64,000 bases of DNA from an uncultured Paracoccaceae bacterium. Lineage in GTDB: Bacteria; Pseudomonadota; Alphaproteobacteria; Rhodobacterales; Rhodobacteraceae. The stretch spans positions 1-64,000 of the forward strand of contig CAJJAR010000002.1 in the NCBI GenBank assembly GCA_905182105.1. Direction: 5' to 3'. This document shows positions 18,555-27,988 of the stretch, piece by piece (within the stretch, counting starts at the first letter, position 1; every line of letters starts with the position of its first letter). The notes beneath the pieces were generated by a model. The model had not been told where the DNA came from. It ran no database searches and was given only the letters and a program-made list of their open reading frames with translations. The translations under genes were made by a program, and so were the position numbers.

Positions 18555-19988
18555 ATGATTACGCCAACTGGTTTTCGCGAATACGATGCACGCTGAAAAT
18601 ATCCTGACACAATCAACCTGCCTGATATCACCGCACTTGGCCTTGGGGCACAGATGCATCTGCGCGGGATCGCGCCTGTTATCGCTGTTGGCAACGATTA
18701 CCGCGAATACTCTTTGTCGATCAAAAACGCTTTGATGCTTGGCTTGATGCAAGCGGGTACTAACGTCAAAGACATCGGCCCAGCCCTGTCACCAATGGCC
18801 TATTTCAGCCAATTCCACCCTGATGCGCCAGCTGTTGCCATGATGACAGCCAGCCACCATCCAAACGGTTGGACCGGAGTGAAGATGGGTTTTGAGCGCC
18901 CCCTCACCCACTGCCCTGACGAGATGAACGAATTGCGCGATATCGTCCTTGAAGGGCATGGCCAGCCACGTGAAGGCGGCAAATACGAATTCGTCCACGG
19001 TGTACGCGCAGCTTACTTGGATGACCTTGTTGGCGACTTCAAAATGGCACGCAAACTCAAGCTCGTTTGTGCAATAGGCAACGGAACAGCCGCAGCCTTT
19101 GCACATGAATTGTTTGAACGCCTCAGCGTTGAAGTGGTCCCAAGCCACAATGAACTGGATTACAATTTCCCAAACTACAACCCAAATCCCAAAGCGATGG
19201 AAATGCTGCATGACATGTCTGACTGCGTCAAAGCATCCGGTGCTGATTTTGCTCTTGGTTTTGACGGCGACGGCGACCATTGCGTTGTTGTGGATGACGA
19301 AGGTGAAGAGATCTTCGCGGACAAAGTCGGCGTTATCGTGGCCCGCAATCCGGCCAAGATTTACCCAAATTCCACAATCGTGGCTGATGTGAAATTAACA
19401 GACCTTTCCGCCTCTGACCCAGAACTTCAAAAATACGGGATCAAAGCGGACTGCTGGAAGACCGGCCACTCCCACATGAAACGCCGTGTAAAAGAACTGG
19501 GCGCGTTGGCTGGGTTTGAAAAATCAGGCCACTACTTCTTGTCTGGCGAAATCGGACATGGCTATGACTGTGGCATGCGCGTTGCTGTTGAAATCTGCAA
19601 ACTGATGGACCGCAGCCCTGACATGTCTTTGCCTGACCTGCGCAAAGCATTGCCAAAAACATGGGCGACATCAACGATGTCCCCATACTGTTCGGATCTG
19701 GAAAAGTACGGCACGCTGGATCGCCTTGTGGCTAAGCTGGTCGCCAAATTTAAAGCTGGTGAAAAACTGGGTGGGCGTCCAATCAAAAAGGTTGTGACCG
19801 CCAATGGCGCGCGTGTGATCTTAGACAATGGCGCATGGGGATTGGTGCGTGCATCATCTAACACGCCAAACCTTGTAGTCGTATGCGAAAGCCCTGAATC
19901 CGATGCAGAAATGCGTGCGGTTTTTGAAGACATTGATGCCGTCATCCGCACCGAAAGCAATGTCGGCGAATACGACCCGACCATCTGA
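18555..19988 (+). pseudogene. Phosphomannomutase/phosphoglucomutase with premature TGA and altered catalytic motifs
   Basis: The gene starts MITPTGFREYDAR at 18555, hits TGA (18594-18596) where the family has tryptophan (DARWKYPD), and is then open for 464 codons to 19988. All alpha-D-phosphohexomutase domains are present, but key residues differ from the family: the phosphoserine loop reads TASHHPNGW instead of TASHNPNGW, the metal loop DGDGDH instead of DGDGDR, and GEIGHGYD replaces a conserved GRGYD. The stop plus active-site changes point to a real loss of function. Re-initiation at 18654 would lack the first strand. The stop overlaps the next gene's ATG. Confidence 0.78.
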
Positions 19989-20395
19989 TGGCACAACGGC
20001 TTTAACAGGTGGCTATCGTCGTAAACGACTACAATGAGGCCACCCGATTCTATACCGAAAAACCGGGCTTTGAGCTGGCAGACGACACCTATCAATAAGA
20101 ACAAGACAAACGATGGGTTGTAGTGCGTCCCAAAGGCGAAAACGGCACATCACTTTTGCTGGCCCAAGCGTCCAACCCTGAGCAATCAAAAGCCGTCGGC
20201 GCGCAATCTGGTGGCCGTGTTTTCCTATTTCTGGAAACCGACGACTTTTGGCAGGACTACAACGCCTATGTTGAAAAAGGGATCGAATTCGCGCAACCGC
20301 CCGTTGAAGCGGAATACGGCACGGTCGCGGTCTTCAAAGAATGTCACAGCAACCTATGGGACTTGATCCAGTACAATAAATCCAAGAGCGCGTGA
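19988..20395 (+). pseudogene. VOC/glyoxalase-family gene with two in-frame stops
   Basis: The frame begins at an ATG (19988) that overlaps the TGA of the phosphomannomutase gene. It reads MAQRL, stop (TAA 20003-20005), QVAIVVNDYNEATRFYTE, a second stop (TAA 20096-20098) and then an open stretch with EQDKRWVVVRPKGENGTSLL to 20395. The order is that of a single vicinal-oxygen-chelate domain, the glyoxalase/bleomycin-resistance fold. A modern start at 20123 would lack the first beta-alpha unit. The last base is one apart from the convergent asmA gene. Confidence 0.82.
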
Positions 20396-20396
20396 C

Positions 20397-22355
20397 CTAG
20401 TCAAACAGCTTGAACAACTCGCCCTTCAGCTTGTCCTCTAACTTTTTCTTCACTGCATCCTCAACGGATTGGCCATCCTCAGTAGAGACACCCAATTCCT
20501 TCTCCAGCTTCCCCTGCACAAGTGCCTTGGCTTCGTTCTCAAGGTCTTTGGCCTTTTGCTCAAGCTTGGCCTTTTCCTCAGCAAAGTTCAGATCAATCGC
20601 AGCTTCTAGATCGGGTTTAATACGCGGGTCTGACCACGGGCCCATGATGCTGACAGGGATCGCAATCCCTTTCCCGGAATTGGCTCGCAATGCGGCTGGA
20701 GTGAACAGATAATCAATGTCCTGCGTCCCAAGACCAATCCGGCCTTTGCCCCGTGCCTCAAAATTTGGAAGAACAAACAACAGGTCATCATTGCGCAGAT
20801 CGCCTGCGTCCATGGTAAAGGTCGCACCAAGGCTGTCAAAAACCGTGGTCCCGCCCGATCCTTTGCCGCTGCCCATTAACGTATTGAGGTCCAAGCCCTG
20901 AATGGTGCCCTGCCCCAAACGCACTGCCCCCTTGCCAGACAATGAACGCATAATCGCATTAACCGTCGCGCCACTTCCAAGGAATGACATCTCTGCATCG
21001 CCAGTGCCCGTCAGGCGTTCCATGTCCAAAGCATCCATGAGAACCTGCTGAACAGAGATCGACTTGACAAAAATCTTGCCACCCACAGACAAGCCGCTGC
21101 GGTTGTTCATCACAAACTCGCCCGACACAGTACCACCATAGGCCTGCACTTCGCGCAGTTCGATCACAGCACGCGAGCGTTCATTTTTCACCAATGCACG
21201 GGTTTTGCCTAGCTTGAATGATCCCAAGTCGATGCTGTTGGCCATCAACGCAATCTCGCCGTTGAAGGCTGCCAATCCGGATGCATCAATACGGTCTTTA
21301 GGCCAACCTGTTCCAACACCCTCGCCGCTTGCAGCACCAGCGCTCTCGCCTTGTGTTACGCCCGTTAGATCAAGTGCCCCAGCGCTAAATTGCGCGTTAA
21401 TCTGCGGCGTTCCGTTCAGTAAAATATCTGCCGCGCCTGAAACCGTGTTGCCACCCAAATCAGCATCCAAACCACGCAAAGACAGGCGGCGATCAGATGT
21501 CAGTGTTAGATCAGTTGTCATATCAACCGAACGGCCCAATCCACGCGGCAAGTCAGCACCGCCCAATCCCAATGCACGCAAAAATGCATCCGTGTCTGAC
21601 AGTTTCAAACCCAAGCGCCCCGCAACATCCCCCATAGTGCTGGCGCGACCATTCAGCGATAATGAGCCGCCTGATGTTTTGATTTGTGCGCTCAATGACT
21701 GCACGTCTCCGGCAATAAACCCAGCAAAGCTTTCAATCCGCGCGACGACATCAACATCTGCACCCGCTGGACGCAACGTTGCCTGAATGTCAGCAGCGCC
21801 CAACCGCTCTGGCCAATCCAACGCCAAATCAACCCCGCTGTAAGAAACACGATCACTGCTCTCTGCGTCATAGATCAAGGTTGCGTCCGTCACGGTCAAT
21901 TTCTGCAAACTAAAGGCCTGAGCTTCGCGATCAGGTGTGGTTCCCGTTTCAATCGCAGCGTCACCGCTGGCATCGGTAAAAATCCAGTTTGCGCGGCCAT
22001 CCTTGCGGCTTTCCAATCTGATCGTAGGGCTGGCCACTTCAATATTGGTGATCTTGATTTCACCACTCAACAAAGCCATCGTATCAATACCAATGGCCGC
22101 ATTGCGCGCCGTCAGCATCGATCCCTGCCGTGCCCAATCCGCATTGCCCACTTCGATTTTGCCCGCTGATACGCCCAAGACAGGCCAAAGGGTCATCGAC
22201 ACATTACCAGTGATGCTCACATCACGCCCTGTTTGGGCTTGGATTTGTTCGGCCGCCAGTCGCGCGATCCGATCTGCGGGTAGGAACAGCAACAGCACAA
22301 CCGTCACAACAACGGCCAATAACAACGCCCAAATAATACGCCAGATCAGTCGCAT
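20397..22355 (-). CDS. AsmA-family inner-membrane/periplasmic protein
   Basis: A 652-residue AsmA-like protein. It has one N-terminal membrane helix (about 5-25), a large periplasmic beta-rich region containing the AsmA motif QTGRDVSITGNVSMTLWPVLG, a C-terminal AsmA domain around FLGSGATVNAIMRSLSGKG, and a lysine/glutamate-rich coiled end. AsmA-type proteins act in outer-membrane lipid transport and assembly. I chose the ATG at 22355, which has GGGAAGAG upstream; an ORF-initiating ATG at 22442 would add a 29-residue arginine-rich leader that overlaps the divergent rimO promoter area. Confidence 0.88.
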   Translation of the reverse strand: MRLIWRIIWALLLAVVVTVVLLLFLPADRIARLAAEQIQAQTGRDVSITGNVSMTLWPVLGVSAGKIEVGNADWARQGSMLTARNAAIGIDTMALLSGEIKITNIEVASPTIRLESRKDGRANWIFTDASGDAAIETGTTPDREAQAFSLQKLTVTDATLIYDAESSDRVSYSGVDLALDWPERLGAADIQATLRPAGADVDVVARIESFAGFIAGDVQSLSAQIKTSGGSLSLNGRASTMGDVAGRLGLKLSDTDAFLRALGLGGADLPRGLGRSVDMTTDLTLTSDRRLSLRGLDADLGGNTVSGAADILLNGTPQINAQFSAGALDLTGVTQGESAGAASGEGVGTGWPKDRIDASGLAAFNGEIALMANSIDLGSFKLGKTRALVKNERSRAVIELREVQAYGGTVSGEFVMNNRSGLSVGGKIFVKSISVQQVLMDALDMERLTGTGDAEMSFLGSGATVNAIMRSLSGKGAVRLGQGTIQGLDLNTLMGSGKGSGGTTVFDSLGATFTMDAGDLRNDDLLFVLPNFEARGKGRIGLGTQDIDYLFTPAALRANSGKGIAIPVSIMGPWSDPRIKPDLEAAIDLNFAEEKAKLEQKAKDLENEAKALVQGKLEKELGVSTEDGQSVEDAVKKKLEDKLKGELFKLFD

Positions 22356-22459
22356 GCAACTCTTCCCAATATTCGTTTGTACAACTCTAGGCCGCACAAC
22401 CAGACACCTCAATCCCAGAACCCTTCCCCTCTGCCCAGCCATCCACTATAGGCATCCTC

Positions 22460-23836
22460 ATGAGTACAAACCCGCCAAACATTCGCCCCGACCTAGCCCC
22501 TAAACTCCAAGTGCGTGAACCCGTGCGTTCCGGCCAGCCCGCCATCGGCATGGTATCCCTTGGTTGCCCCAAGGCATTGGTCGACAGCGAACGCATCCTG
22601 ACGCGCCTGCGCGCCGAAGGATATGGCGTCTCCCCTGATTATGCAGGGGCCGATGCGGTGATCGTGAACACCTGTGGTTTCCTTGATAGCGCCAAGGCCG
22701 AAAGCCTAGATGCCATCGGTGAGGCCCTGAATGAAAACGGCAAGGTCATCGTGACAGGGTGCTTGGGCGCGGAACCCGATTACATCCGCGAACATCATCC
22801 TAAGATCCTCGCGGTCACTGGCCCGCACCAATACGAACAGGTGTTGGATGCTGTGCACAAAGCCGTGCCACCGTCACCCGATCCGTTTATCGATCTACTC
22901 CCAGCCTCAGGCGTATCCCTAACCCCACGCCACTTCAGCTATTTGAAGATTTCTGAGGGCTGCAATCACAAATGCAAATTCTGCATCATCCCAGACATGC
23001 GCGGCCGCCTTGCGTCCCGCCCTGCCCACGCAGTCATGCGCGAAGCGGAAAAGCTGGTTGAAGCTGGCGTTAAAGAACTGTTGGTCATTTCCCAAGATAC
23101 CTCGGCCTACGGCGTTGATATCAAACATGCTGAAGATCGCGGGCACCGTGCCCACATTACTGATCTGGCCCGCGATCTTGGATCGCTCGGGGCATGGATA
23201 CGTTTACACTATGTCTACCCATACCCACATGTGCGCCAGATGATCCCGTTGATGGCAGACCCCTCAAACGGCGTTTTGCCCTACCTTGATATTCCGTTCC
23301 AGCACGCACACCCAGACGTTCTGAAACGCATGGCACGCCCTGCGGCCGCATCAAAAACACTGGATGAAATCGCTGCATGGCGCGAGATTTGTCCAGACAT
23401 CACACTGCGCTCTACCTTTATTGTTGGGTATCCAGGCGAAACGGAATCCGAATTTCAAACCTTGCTGGATTGGATGGACGAAGCGCAGCTCGATCGCGTT
23501 GGATGCTTCCAGTATGAAAACGTGGAAGGCGCACGTTCAAACGCGCTGCCAGACCACGTGGATGCAGAAATCAAACAAGATCGCTGGAACCGCTTCATGG
23601 AAAAAGCCCAGGCAATCTCTGAGGCCAAGCTTCAAGCCAAAGTTGGCAGCCGCATTGATGTGATCATTGATGAAATCGATGAAGACGCCGCCACCTGCCG
23701 CACAAAATCAGACGCGCCAGAAATTGATGGCAACCTGTTCCTCGATGAAGGTTTTGAGAAACTAAACGTCGGCGACATCGTAACCGTTGAGGTCGATGAA
23801 GCGGGCGAATACGATCTATGGGGCAAACTGGTTTAA
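22460..23836 (+). CDS. rimO: Ribosomal protein uS12 methylthiotransferase RimO
   Basis: A 458-residue radical-SAM enzyme that methylthiolates an aspartate of ribosomal protein S12. It has an N-terminal UPF0004 domain with conserved cysteines ([26 protein letters not shown]), the radical-SAM cluster CNHKCKFC (about 172-179), and a C-terminal TRAM domain. The length and order match the family. It is divergent from asmA with about 100 bases between starts and ends at a clear terminator. Confidence 0.94.
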   Translation: MSTNPPNIRPDLAPKLQVREPVRSGQPAIGMVSLGCPKALVDSERILTRLRAEGYGVSPDYAGADAVIVNTCGFLDSAKAESLDAIGEALNENGKVIVTGCLGAEPDYIREHHPKILAVTGPHQYEQVLDAVHKAVPPSPDPFIDLLPASGVSLTPRHFSYLKISEGCNHKCKFCIIPDMRGRLASRPAHAVMREAEKLVEAGVKELLVISQDTSAYGVDIKHAEDRGHRAHITDLARDLGSLGAWIRLHYVYPYPHVRQMIPLMADPSNGVLPYLDIPFQHAHPDVLKRMARPAAASKTLDEIAAWREICPDITLRSTFIVGYPGETESEFQTLLDWMDEAQLDRVGCFQYENVEGARSNALPDHVDAEIKQDRWNRFMEKAQAISEAKLQAKVGSRIDVIIDEIDEDAATCRTKSDAPEIDGNLFLDEGFEKLNVGDIVTVEVDEAGEYDLWGKLV

Positions 23837-23857
23837 CCACAATGATCTGAAAAAACT

Positions 23858-23892
23858 TGCGCGGCACCGATTTCTAAGTGCCGCGCAGTTTT
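23858..23892 (+). terminator. Intrinsic terminator after rimO
   Basis: TGCGCGGCAC (23858-23867) pairs with GTGCCGCGCA (23879-23888), followed by GTTTTAATT. It may serve the convergent dodecin remnant as well. Confidence 0.75.
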
Positions 23893-23894
23893 AA

Positions 23895-24096
23895 TTAATT
23901 TTCCAGCAAGAATGTGTTTTTCATCACAACGCGGTAATCGCTGATTTTGCCATCTGTCACGACAACTTTTTGATCCGCAATCCACGCGCCGCTGATGCCC
24001 TTAAGGGGCTTGGATGCGCGCAATGCCACTTTCCAATGCGTCGTCAAATGACTTGGTTGAGGATGCGATGACTTCGGTAACTTTTGCGATGCTCAA
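23895..24096 (-). pseudogene. Dodecin with a 2-base deletion
   Basis: Starting at a TTG (24096) after AAAGGAAAATAAC, the frame reads LSIAKVTEVIASSTKSF and LESGIAR like dodecin, the small flavin-storing protein, then ends at TAA after IQAP. In another frame the sequence continues ASKPLKGISGAWIADQ and ends VVMKNTFLLEN. Restoring one CG to the run GCGCGC at the junction yields a continuous 68-residue dodecin, including the flavin-stacking tryptophan. A CG slippage deletion is the simplest cause. The gene is otherwise well conserved, so the event looks recent, or it is a sequencing artefact. Confidence 0.85.
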
Positions 24097-24312
24097 GTTA
24101 TTTTCCTTTGTTTTAAAACATTGGTTTGTGAAAATCAGGGGCCGATCCATGGATTGAATCTGTGTGGCACCCTGAGGGTCTGTTGTCTCAACTGCGGCGA
24201 TCATAACCGGCAAAATTCACCACTATTAAGGGGAAAACAGGACCATCCCACCCCCTAACAAGGGCTGCCATGACCCCAATATAGCCTGCTCAAACACGCC
24301 ATACTTGCATTT

Positions 24313-24338
24313 GTTCCACTTATGTTCTATTTATGTTC
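24313..24338 (+). promoter_or_regulatory. Double LexA (SOS) box, alphaproteobacterial type
   Basis: Three GTTC half-sites at 24313-24316, 24324-24327 and 24335-24338 are each separated by exactly seven bases. This makes two overlapping GTTC-N7-GTTC direct repeats, the LexA operator known from Rhodobacter and relatives. It lies 28 bases upstream of the ATG at 24366, where a promoter is expected. Confidence 0.75.
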
Positions 24339-24365
24339 TCAACAACAAGAACAAAGGAATCGGCA

Positions 24366-24716
24366 ATGCAACACCAAGCAACACTTCCAGGGATGTTTGC
24401 CCCCATTCAGGGGATGCTTGCAATTGAACCTGCGGTTCCCGCAACGGAAAAACAAATCGCCTTTGCAAAATCCATTGCGGGCAAGATGGAGGCCACCTTG
24501 CCCGCAACCCTGTTTGCCAACCGCAACAGCCTGTCTGCGTGGATTGACAAACATAAGCCAAAGCCACCAACAGGTCAGTTCGCCAATTACCCCTCGTCCA
24601 AACAGGTGCAATTTGCAGAACGCATTGCGCGGCTCAAACGGCGCAAGGTGCCACACGAATGCTTTCGTGACAAAACATTGATGTCACGTTGGATTGATGG
24701 GAATAAACTACGCTGA
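24366..24716 (+). CDS. Small SOS-associated protein with duplicated WID motif, function unknown
   Basis: A 116-residue soluble protein I do not recognise as a named family. It contains two copies of a roughly 35-residue unit: TEKQIAFAKSIA...LFANRNSLSAWID at about 27-61 and SSKQVQFAERIA...CFRDKTLMSRWID at about 78-112. Shared positions are KQ, FA, IA, a central Pro, Phe, Arg/Asn, Leu and the final WID. The second unit is basic (ARLKRRK), suggesting nucleic-acid contact. The start at ATG 24366 has AAGGAA upstream. A double LexA box precedes it, so it is probably DNA-damage-inducible. Confidence 0.75.
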   Translation: MQHQATLPGMFAPIQGMLAIEPAVPATEKQIAFAKSIAGKMEATLPATLFANRNSLSAWIDKHKPKPPTGQFANYPSSKQVQFAERIARLKRRKVPHECFRDKTLMSRWIDGNKLR

Positions 24717-24756
24717 TAACGTTGGATTATCGCGTCCACAGTTCTATCTGTTGGTC

Positions 24757-25125
24757 ATGAGTGAAGAAACCAAAGTTCTATACAACGCACAGTGCCCCGT
24801 CTGTCGATTTGAAATTGATCATTACCGCAGCTATTCGCAGAAATCAGACCTCGCCATTCAGTTTGACGATCTGAACAGTGATGCTTTGTCGGCGTGGGAA
24901 ATCACCTCTGATCAGGCCGCCCGCCGCCTTTATGTAGAACACAAAGGTCAGCTGTATTCCGGCATTCCAGCATTCATCATGCTATGGTGCGAAATGCCAC
25001 GCTACCGCATTTTGGGGCGGATCGTAGACCTGCCAATCATCCACTGGATCGCCTGTAAGGTGTATGACCTCGCGTTAGCGCCTGCGATTTATCGTTGGCA
25101 TCTGAATCGACAGCGGCGTACCTAA
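24757..25125 (+). CDS. DCC-family (DUF393) thiol-disulfide oxidoreductase-like protein
   Basis: A 122-residue protein of the DUF393/DCC family. The name-giving redox motif occurs here as CPVC (13-16, within NAQCPVCRFEID); the typical sequence is DxxCxxC, and here the residue before QC is alanine rather than aspartate. The predicted fold is thioredoxin-like, with a conserved IPAFIMLW segment near 70. Function is unproven. It lies 40 bases past the SOS-associated gene and 24 bases before the hemolysin-III gene, on the same strand, so the three may be one unit. Confidence 0.82.
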   Translation: MSEETKVLYNAQCPVCRFEIDHYRSYSQKSDLAIQFDDLNSDALSAWEITSDQAARRLYVEHKGQLYSGIPAFIMLWCEMPRYRILGRIVDLPIIHWIACKVYDLALAPAIYRWHLNRQRRT

Positions 25126-25148
25126 AGTCACCAAAAAAGGCCGCACAC

Positions 25149-25775
25149 ATGTACCCTACCTCTAGAAATGAAACTATTGCTGATGGGATCGTACACGCCC
25201 TATCCATTTCCTTGGGTCTTTATGGTGCCGTTTGGTTATGGTGCTATTTGCCAATGTGGCGCACCACTGAAATGTCCTGGGCGGTTGGCGTCTACGTTGT
25301 GATCATGGTCAGCGCATTCACCGTTTCCGGCATATATCACATGACTCCGATTTCGGATTTGCGTGTGCGCCTACGCCGTGCAGACCACGGGCTGATATTC
25401 TTGCGTATTGCCTCCAGCTACACACCGCTGGTTTTGGTCATAAACACGCCGTTCTCCTATGTGGTCTTGGCTGGGGTATGGATCGCTGCGCTAATCGGTT
25501 TCTTTTCCAAACTCGTGTTCTGGAAAGGCGAAGGGGGATCTTCACTCGCGCTATACTTTGCACTTAGCTGCGCGATGTTCCTCTTGATTTGGCCAATGTG
25601 GCAACGCTTGGATCACACCTCGATCTGGTTATTACTGGGAGGTGGCGCGACCTACGGGATCGGCGCGATTTTTTACCCACGCAAAACCATGCCCTACCGC
25701 TATCCAGTCTGGCACATCTTTGTAACGGCTGCATCGGCTGCCTTCTTTGTAGCCATTGCCATCGCGATCCGCTGA
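25149..25775 (+). CDS. Hemolysin III / TrhA-family membrane protein
   Basis: A 208-residue protein with seven predicted membrane helices of the PAQR/HlyIII family. Signatures are the N-terminal NETIADGIVHALSISLG and the metal-site residues in SGIYH, DHGLIF and the C-terminal YPVWHIFV (Ser/His/Asp/His/His). Bacterial members have been linked to membrane energetics and lipid homeostasis; haemolytic activity is not a safe inference. The ATG at 25149 follows AAAAAAGG. It converges with the yigZ gene without a gap. Confidence 0.88.
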   Translation: MYPTSRNETIADGIVHALSISLGLYGAVWLWCYLPMWRTTEMSWAVGVYVVIMVSAFTVSGIYHMTPISDLRVRLRRADHGLIFLRIASSYTPLVLVINTPFSYVVLAGVWIAALIGFFSKLVFWKGEGGSSLALYFALSCAMFLLIWPMWQRLDHTSIWLLLGGGATYGIGAIFYPRKTMPYRYPVWHIFVTAASAAFFVAIAIAIR

Positions 25776-26126
25776 TTACAGCACGTCCAAATAGGCGCGC
25801 ACACAGGTCTGCACATGACGGAAACGATCACCGCCCAAATGCTTACCGCCATACCAACGTGTTACAACGATCAGATGATCGCTTAGCCCCTCGCGCTCTA
25901 GCATCCGCACAATGACCATGCCCGCACCGCTTTCGCCGTCATCGCCCTTTAGCGCGCCAGTCGCAGCTAGCTGCACGGCCCAAGTATTGTGGGTCGCCTT
26001 GGCATAGGCCTTGTCACGTTTCAAAAGTTTCAGCGCCCCGTCTACGCCCGCGCGATCCGTCACCGGACAGCCAGAGACCGCATATTTGGACCCCTTGTCC
26101 GTCAGGATGTGGCCCAACATCTTCAC
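25776..26126 (-). CDS. YigZ/IMPACT-family protein, short form
   Basis: A 116-residue protein covering only the N-terminal IMPACT (UPF0029) domain. The motif GDDGESGAGMVIVRMLE and the family core TRWYGGKHLGGDRF are present. The usual 200-residue bacterial YigZ has a second domain, but this short form is typical of Rhodobacterales as far as I recall. Function is unknown; the eukaryotic relative regulates translation. It lies three bases downstream of the M48 peptidase on the same strand. Confidence 0.8.
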   Translation of the reverse strand: MKMLGHILTDKGSKYAVSGCPVTDRAGVDGALKLLKRDKAYAKATHNTWAVQLAATGALKGDDGESGAGMVIVRMLEREGLSDHLIVVTRWYGGKHLGGDRFRHVQTCVRAYLDVL

Positions 26127-26129
26127 TGC

Positions 26130-26846
26130 TTAAATCTCAGACAGCGCTTTTTGCACGACTTGCAGGCGTTCCTCATTGGACGGATGGGTGCCAAGAAAAC
26201 GATCGCCCGGATCAGGGATGCGCCTGATAAACTCTGAGCCGATCACAGGTGAATACCCGCCCAAGGCCGTCAATTTTGCACCAAGGTAATCCGCCTCAAG
26301 TTCATGGTCCTTAGAATATCCACGCGCCCCAAACTGCGCACCCAACTTCACAGCTTCTTCAACGCCAGCCGGTGCTGCCCCCGTCAATGTTGCAAGACCA
26401 CCCAAAATCACAGCCCCCGCGACAGAGTTTTGTTTCTGGCGTCCAATGTGGTTCAAAATGTGGTGCGCACCCTCATGTCCCATGACAAAAGCCAATTCAT
26501 CCGCATTGCCCGCATCCAGAATCAACTTTTGCGTAAAAGCGATAACAGGGCGCTTGTTCGTATCTAGTGTTTGATAGGCGTTGGCCGGGCTGTTTGGGTT
26601 GCCATCAATGACGATCCGGAAATCACAATCCAAACCAGTCGTTTTGGTGCGGCACTCCCGTTCAATCACTGGCTCCATCTTGGTTGCCACGCGTGCAAAG
26701 ACCCTTTGGGCCTGTGCCGCTGAACTAAACCCAGAGGTCGTCGCCACCAAAGACGCGGCACCTGTGTTTGTGTCCGAAGTCGGCACCACGTCACAGGCCG
26801 CAACCAGCCCAAACAAACCAAACCAAATCGCAATTCTCAGAAACAT
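26130..26846 (-). CDS. M48-family zinc metalloprotease, lipoprotein
   Basis: A 238-residue secreted peptidase. The N-terminus is a lipoprotein signal peptide ending in the lipobox LVAAC (about 14-18). The zinc motif HEGAH (HExxH) sits near 129-133, and the third ligand lies in the downstream ELEADYLG segment. A conserved HPSNEERL motif ends the domain. Such periplasmic M48 lipoproteins resemble LoiP/BepA, which take part in outer-membrane protein quality control. Start ATG 26846. Confidence 0.88.
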   Translation of the reverse strand: MFLRIAIWFGLFGLVAACDVVPTSDTNTGAASLVATTSGFSSAAQAQRVFARVATKMEPVIERECRTKTTGLDCDFRIVIDGNPNSPANAYQTLDTNKRPVIAFTQKLILDAGNADELAFVMGHEGAHHILNHIGRQKQNSVAGAVILGGLATLTGAAPAGVEEAVKLGAQFGARGYSKDHELEADYLGAKLTALGGYSPVIGSEFIRRIPDPGDRFLGTHPSNEERLQVVQKALSEI

Positions 26847-27019
26847 ACAAACCTCAACGCAAAAAACTCAATGTCATCTTACCATTCAACCCACCCTCTT
26901 ACACCCCTGTTCACGTGCTTATATCTGAGCGTGCAAGCCACCGCCCATGTCACACCAATAGGGCCTTCCTATATGAAGAAAAATTGATAAACTCAGCCTC
27001 AGACAACAGGAGAAAACGC

Positions 27020-27883
27020 GTGGCCACTGGTATAAACATCAAAACCTACTTTGAGGGCGCATGGCACAATGAGGACAAACCCATCATGCGGGCCGCCGAC
27101 CACGGGTCCTGGCTGGGCACCACTGTGTTTGACGGTGCGCGCTATTTTGACGGCGTGACACCAGACCTGCTGACCCACTGCGAACGGATCAACCGATCCG
27201 CCAAGGCATTGATGATCGCGCCCACGATGGACCCAAACGATATGGTCAGCGCAATTCAGGACGGGCTGAAATCATATGACCCAACTGCTGCCGTCTACAT
27301 CCGCCCCATGTACTGGGCTACCATCGGTGACGACACTGGGATATTGCCCAGCCAAGATGAAACCGGTTTTGCCATCTGCCTTGAACAGATCCCAATGGCC
27401 CCGCAAAACGCATCCACCACACTGACCCAGACACGGTTCCGCCGTCCCGTTCTGGCCGACAACGTGGTGAATGCAAAAGCGGGCTGCCTTTACCCCAACA
27501 ACGCCCGCATGATCGCCGAAGCGCGCAGTAAAGGGTTCAAAAACGCGCTTGTTGCGGATGCTTCAGGCAACGTGGCCGAAACGGCCAGCGCCAATGTCTT
27601 CATGGTGAAGGACGGCGAGGTATTCACACCAATTGCCAACGGCACCTTCCTTGCGGGCATCACCCGTGCGCGCCACATGAAACACATGCGTGAAAACGGC
27701 ATCACGGTGCATGAAAAGACGCTCACATTCGAGGATTTTCATGACGCAGACGAGGTGTTCCTAACAGGCAATATGATGAAAATGACGCCCGTCACGGCCT
27801 TTGAGGATACCCAATATGAAATCGGGAAAACCACAAATCAGGTCCGCGAAATGTATTGGGATTGGGCCGTCAGCGGCGGCTAA
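27020..27883 (+). CDS. ilvE: Branched-chain amino acid aminotransferase (class IV)
   Basis: A 287-residue fold-IV PLP enzyme of the BCAT/DAAT family, expected to transaminate leucine, isoleucine and valine with 2-oxoglutarate. The start is a GTG at 27020 with AGGAG seven bases upstream; earlier in-frame residues from 26768 have no family resemblance. Evidence includes FEGAWHNEDKPIMRAADHGSWLGTTVFDG, the PLP-lysine region NVVNAKAGCLYPNN and the phosphate-binding FLAGITRARHM segment. The exact substrate class (branched-chain versus D-amino acid or aminodeoxychorismate) cannot be fixed by eye. Confidence 0.85.
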   Translation: MATGINIKTYFEGAWHNEDKPIMRAADHGSWLGTTVFDGARYFDGVTPDLLTHCERINRSAKALMIAPTMDPNDMVSAIQDGLKSYDPTAAVYIRPMYWATIGDDTGILPSQDETGFAICLEQIPMAPQNASTTLTQTRFRRPVLADNVVNAKAGCLYPNNARMIAEARSKGFKNALVADASGNVAETASANVFMVKDGEVFTPIANGTFLAGITRARHMKHMRENGITVHEKTLTFEDFHDADEVFLTGNMMKMTPVTAFEDTQYEIGKTTNQVREMYWDWAVSGG

Positions 27884-27988
27884 CTGCCCCTAAACGCCTG
27901 ACCCAAAAGAAAATCTAACAACTTCGCTCAATTGCGTTGCCACACCCCGCGCACTGCGCCACAATCACTTTGTTGAATGGAGAATATC

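Noticed and set aside
18594-18596. TGA read as tryptophan (stop-codon reassignment)
   Set aside because: TGA ends many intact genes here, for instance ABC permease and TauE genes, and TAG and TAA occur as in-frame stops in other broken genes, so recoding does not explain the pattern.
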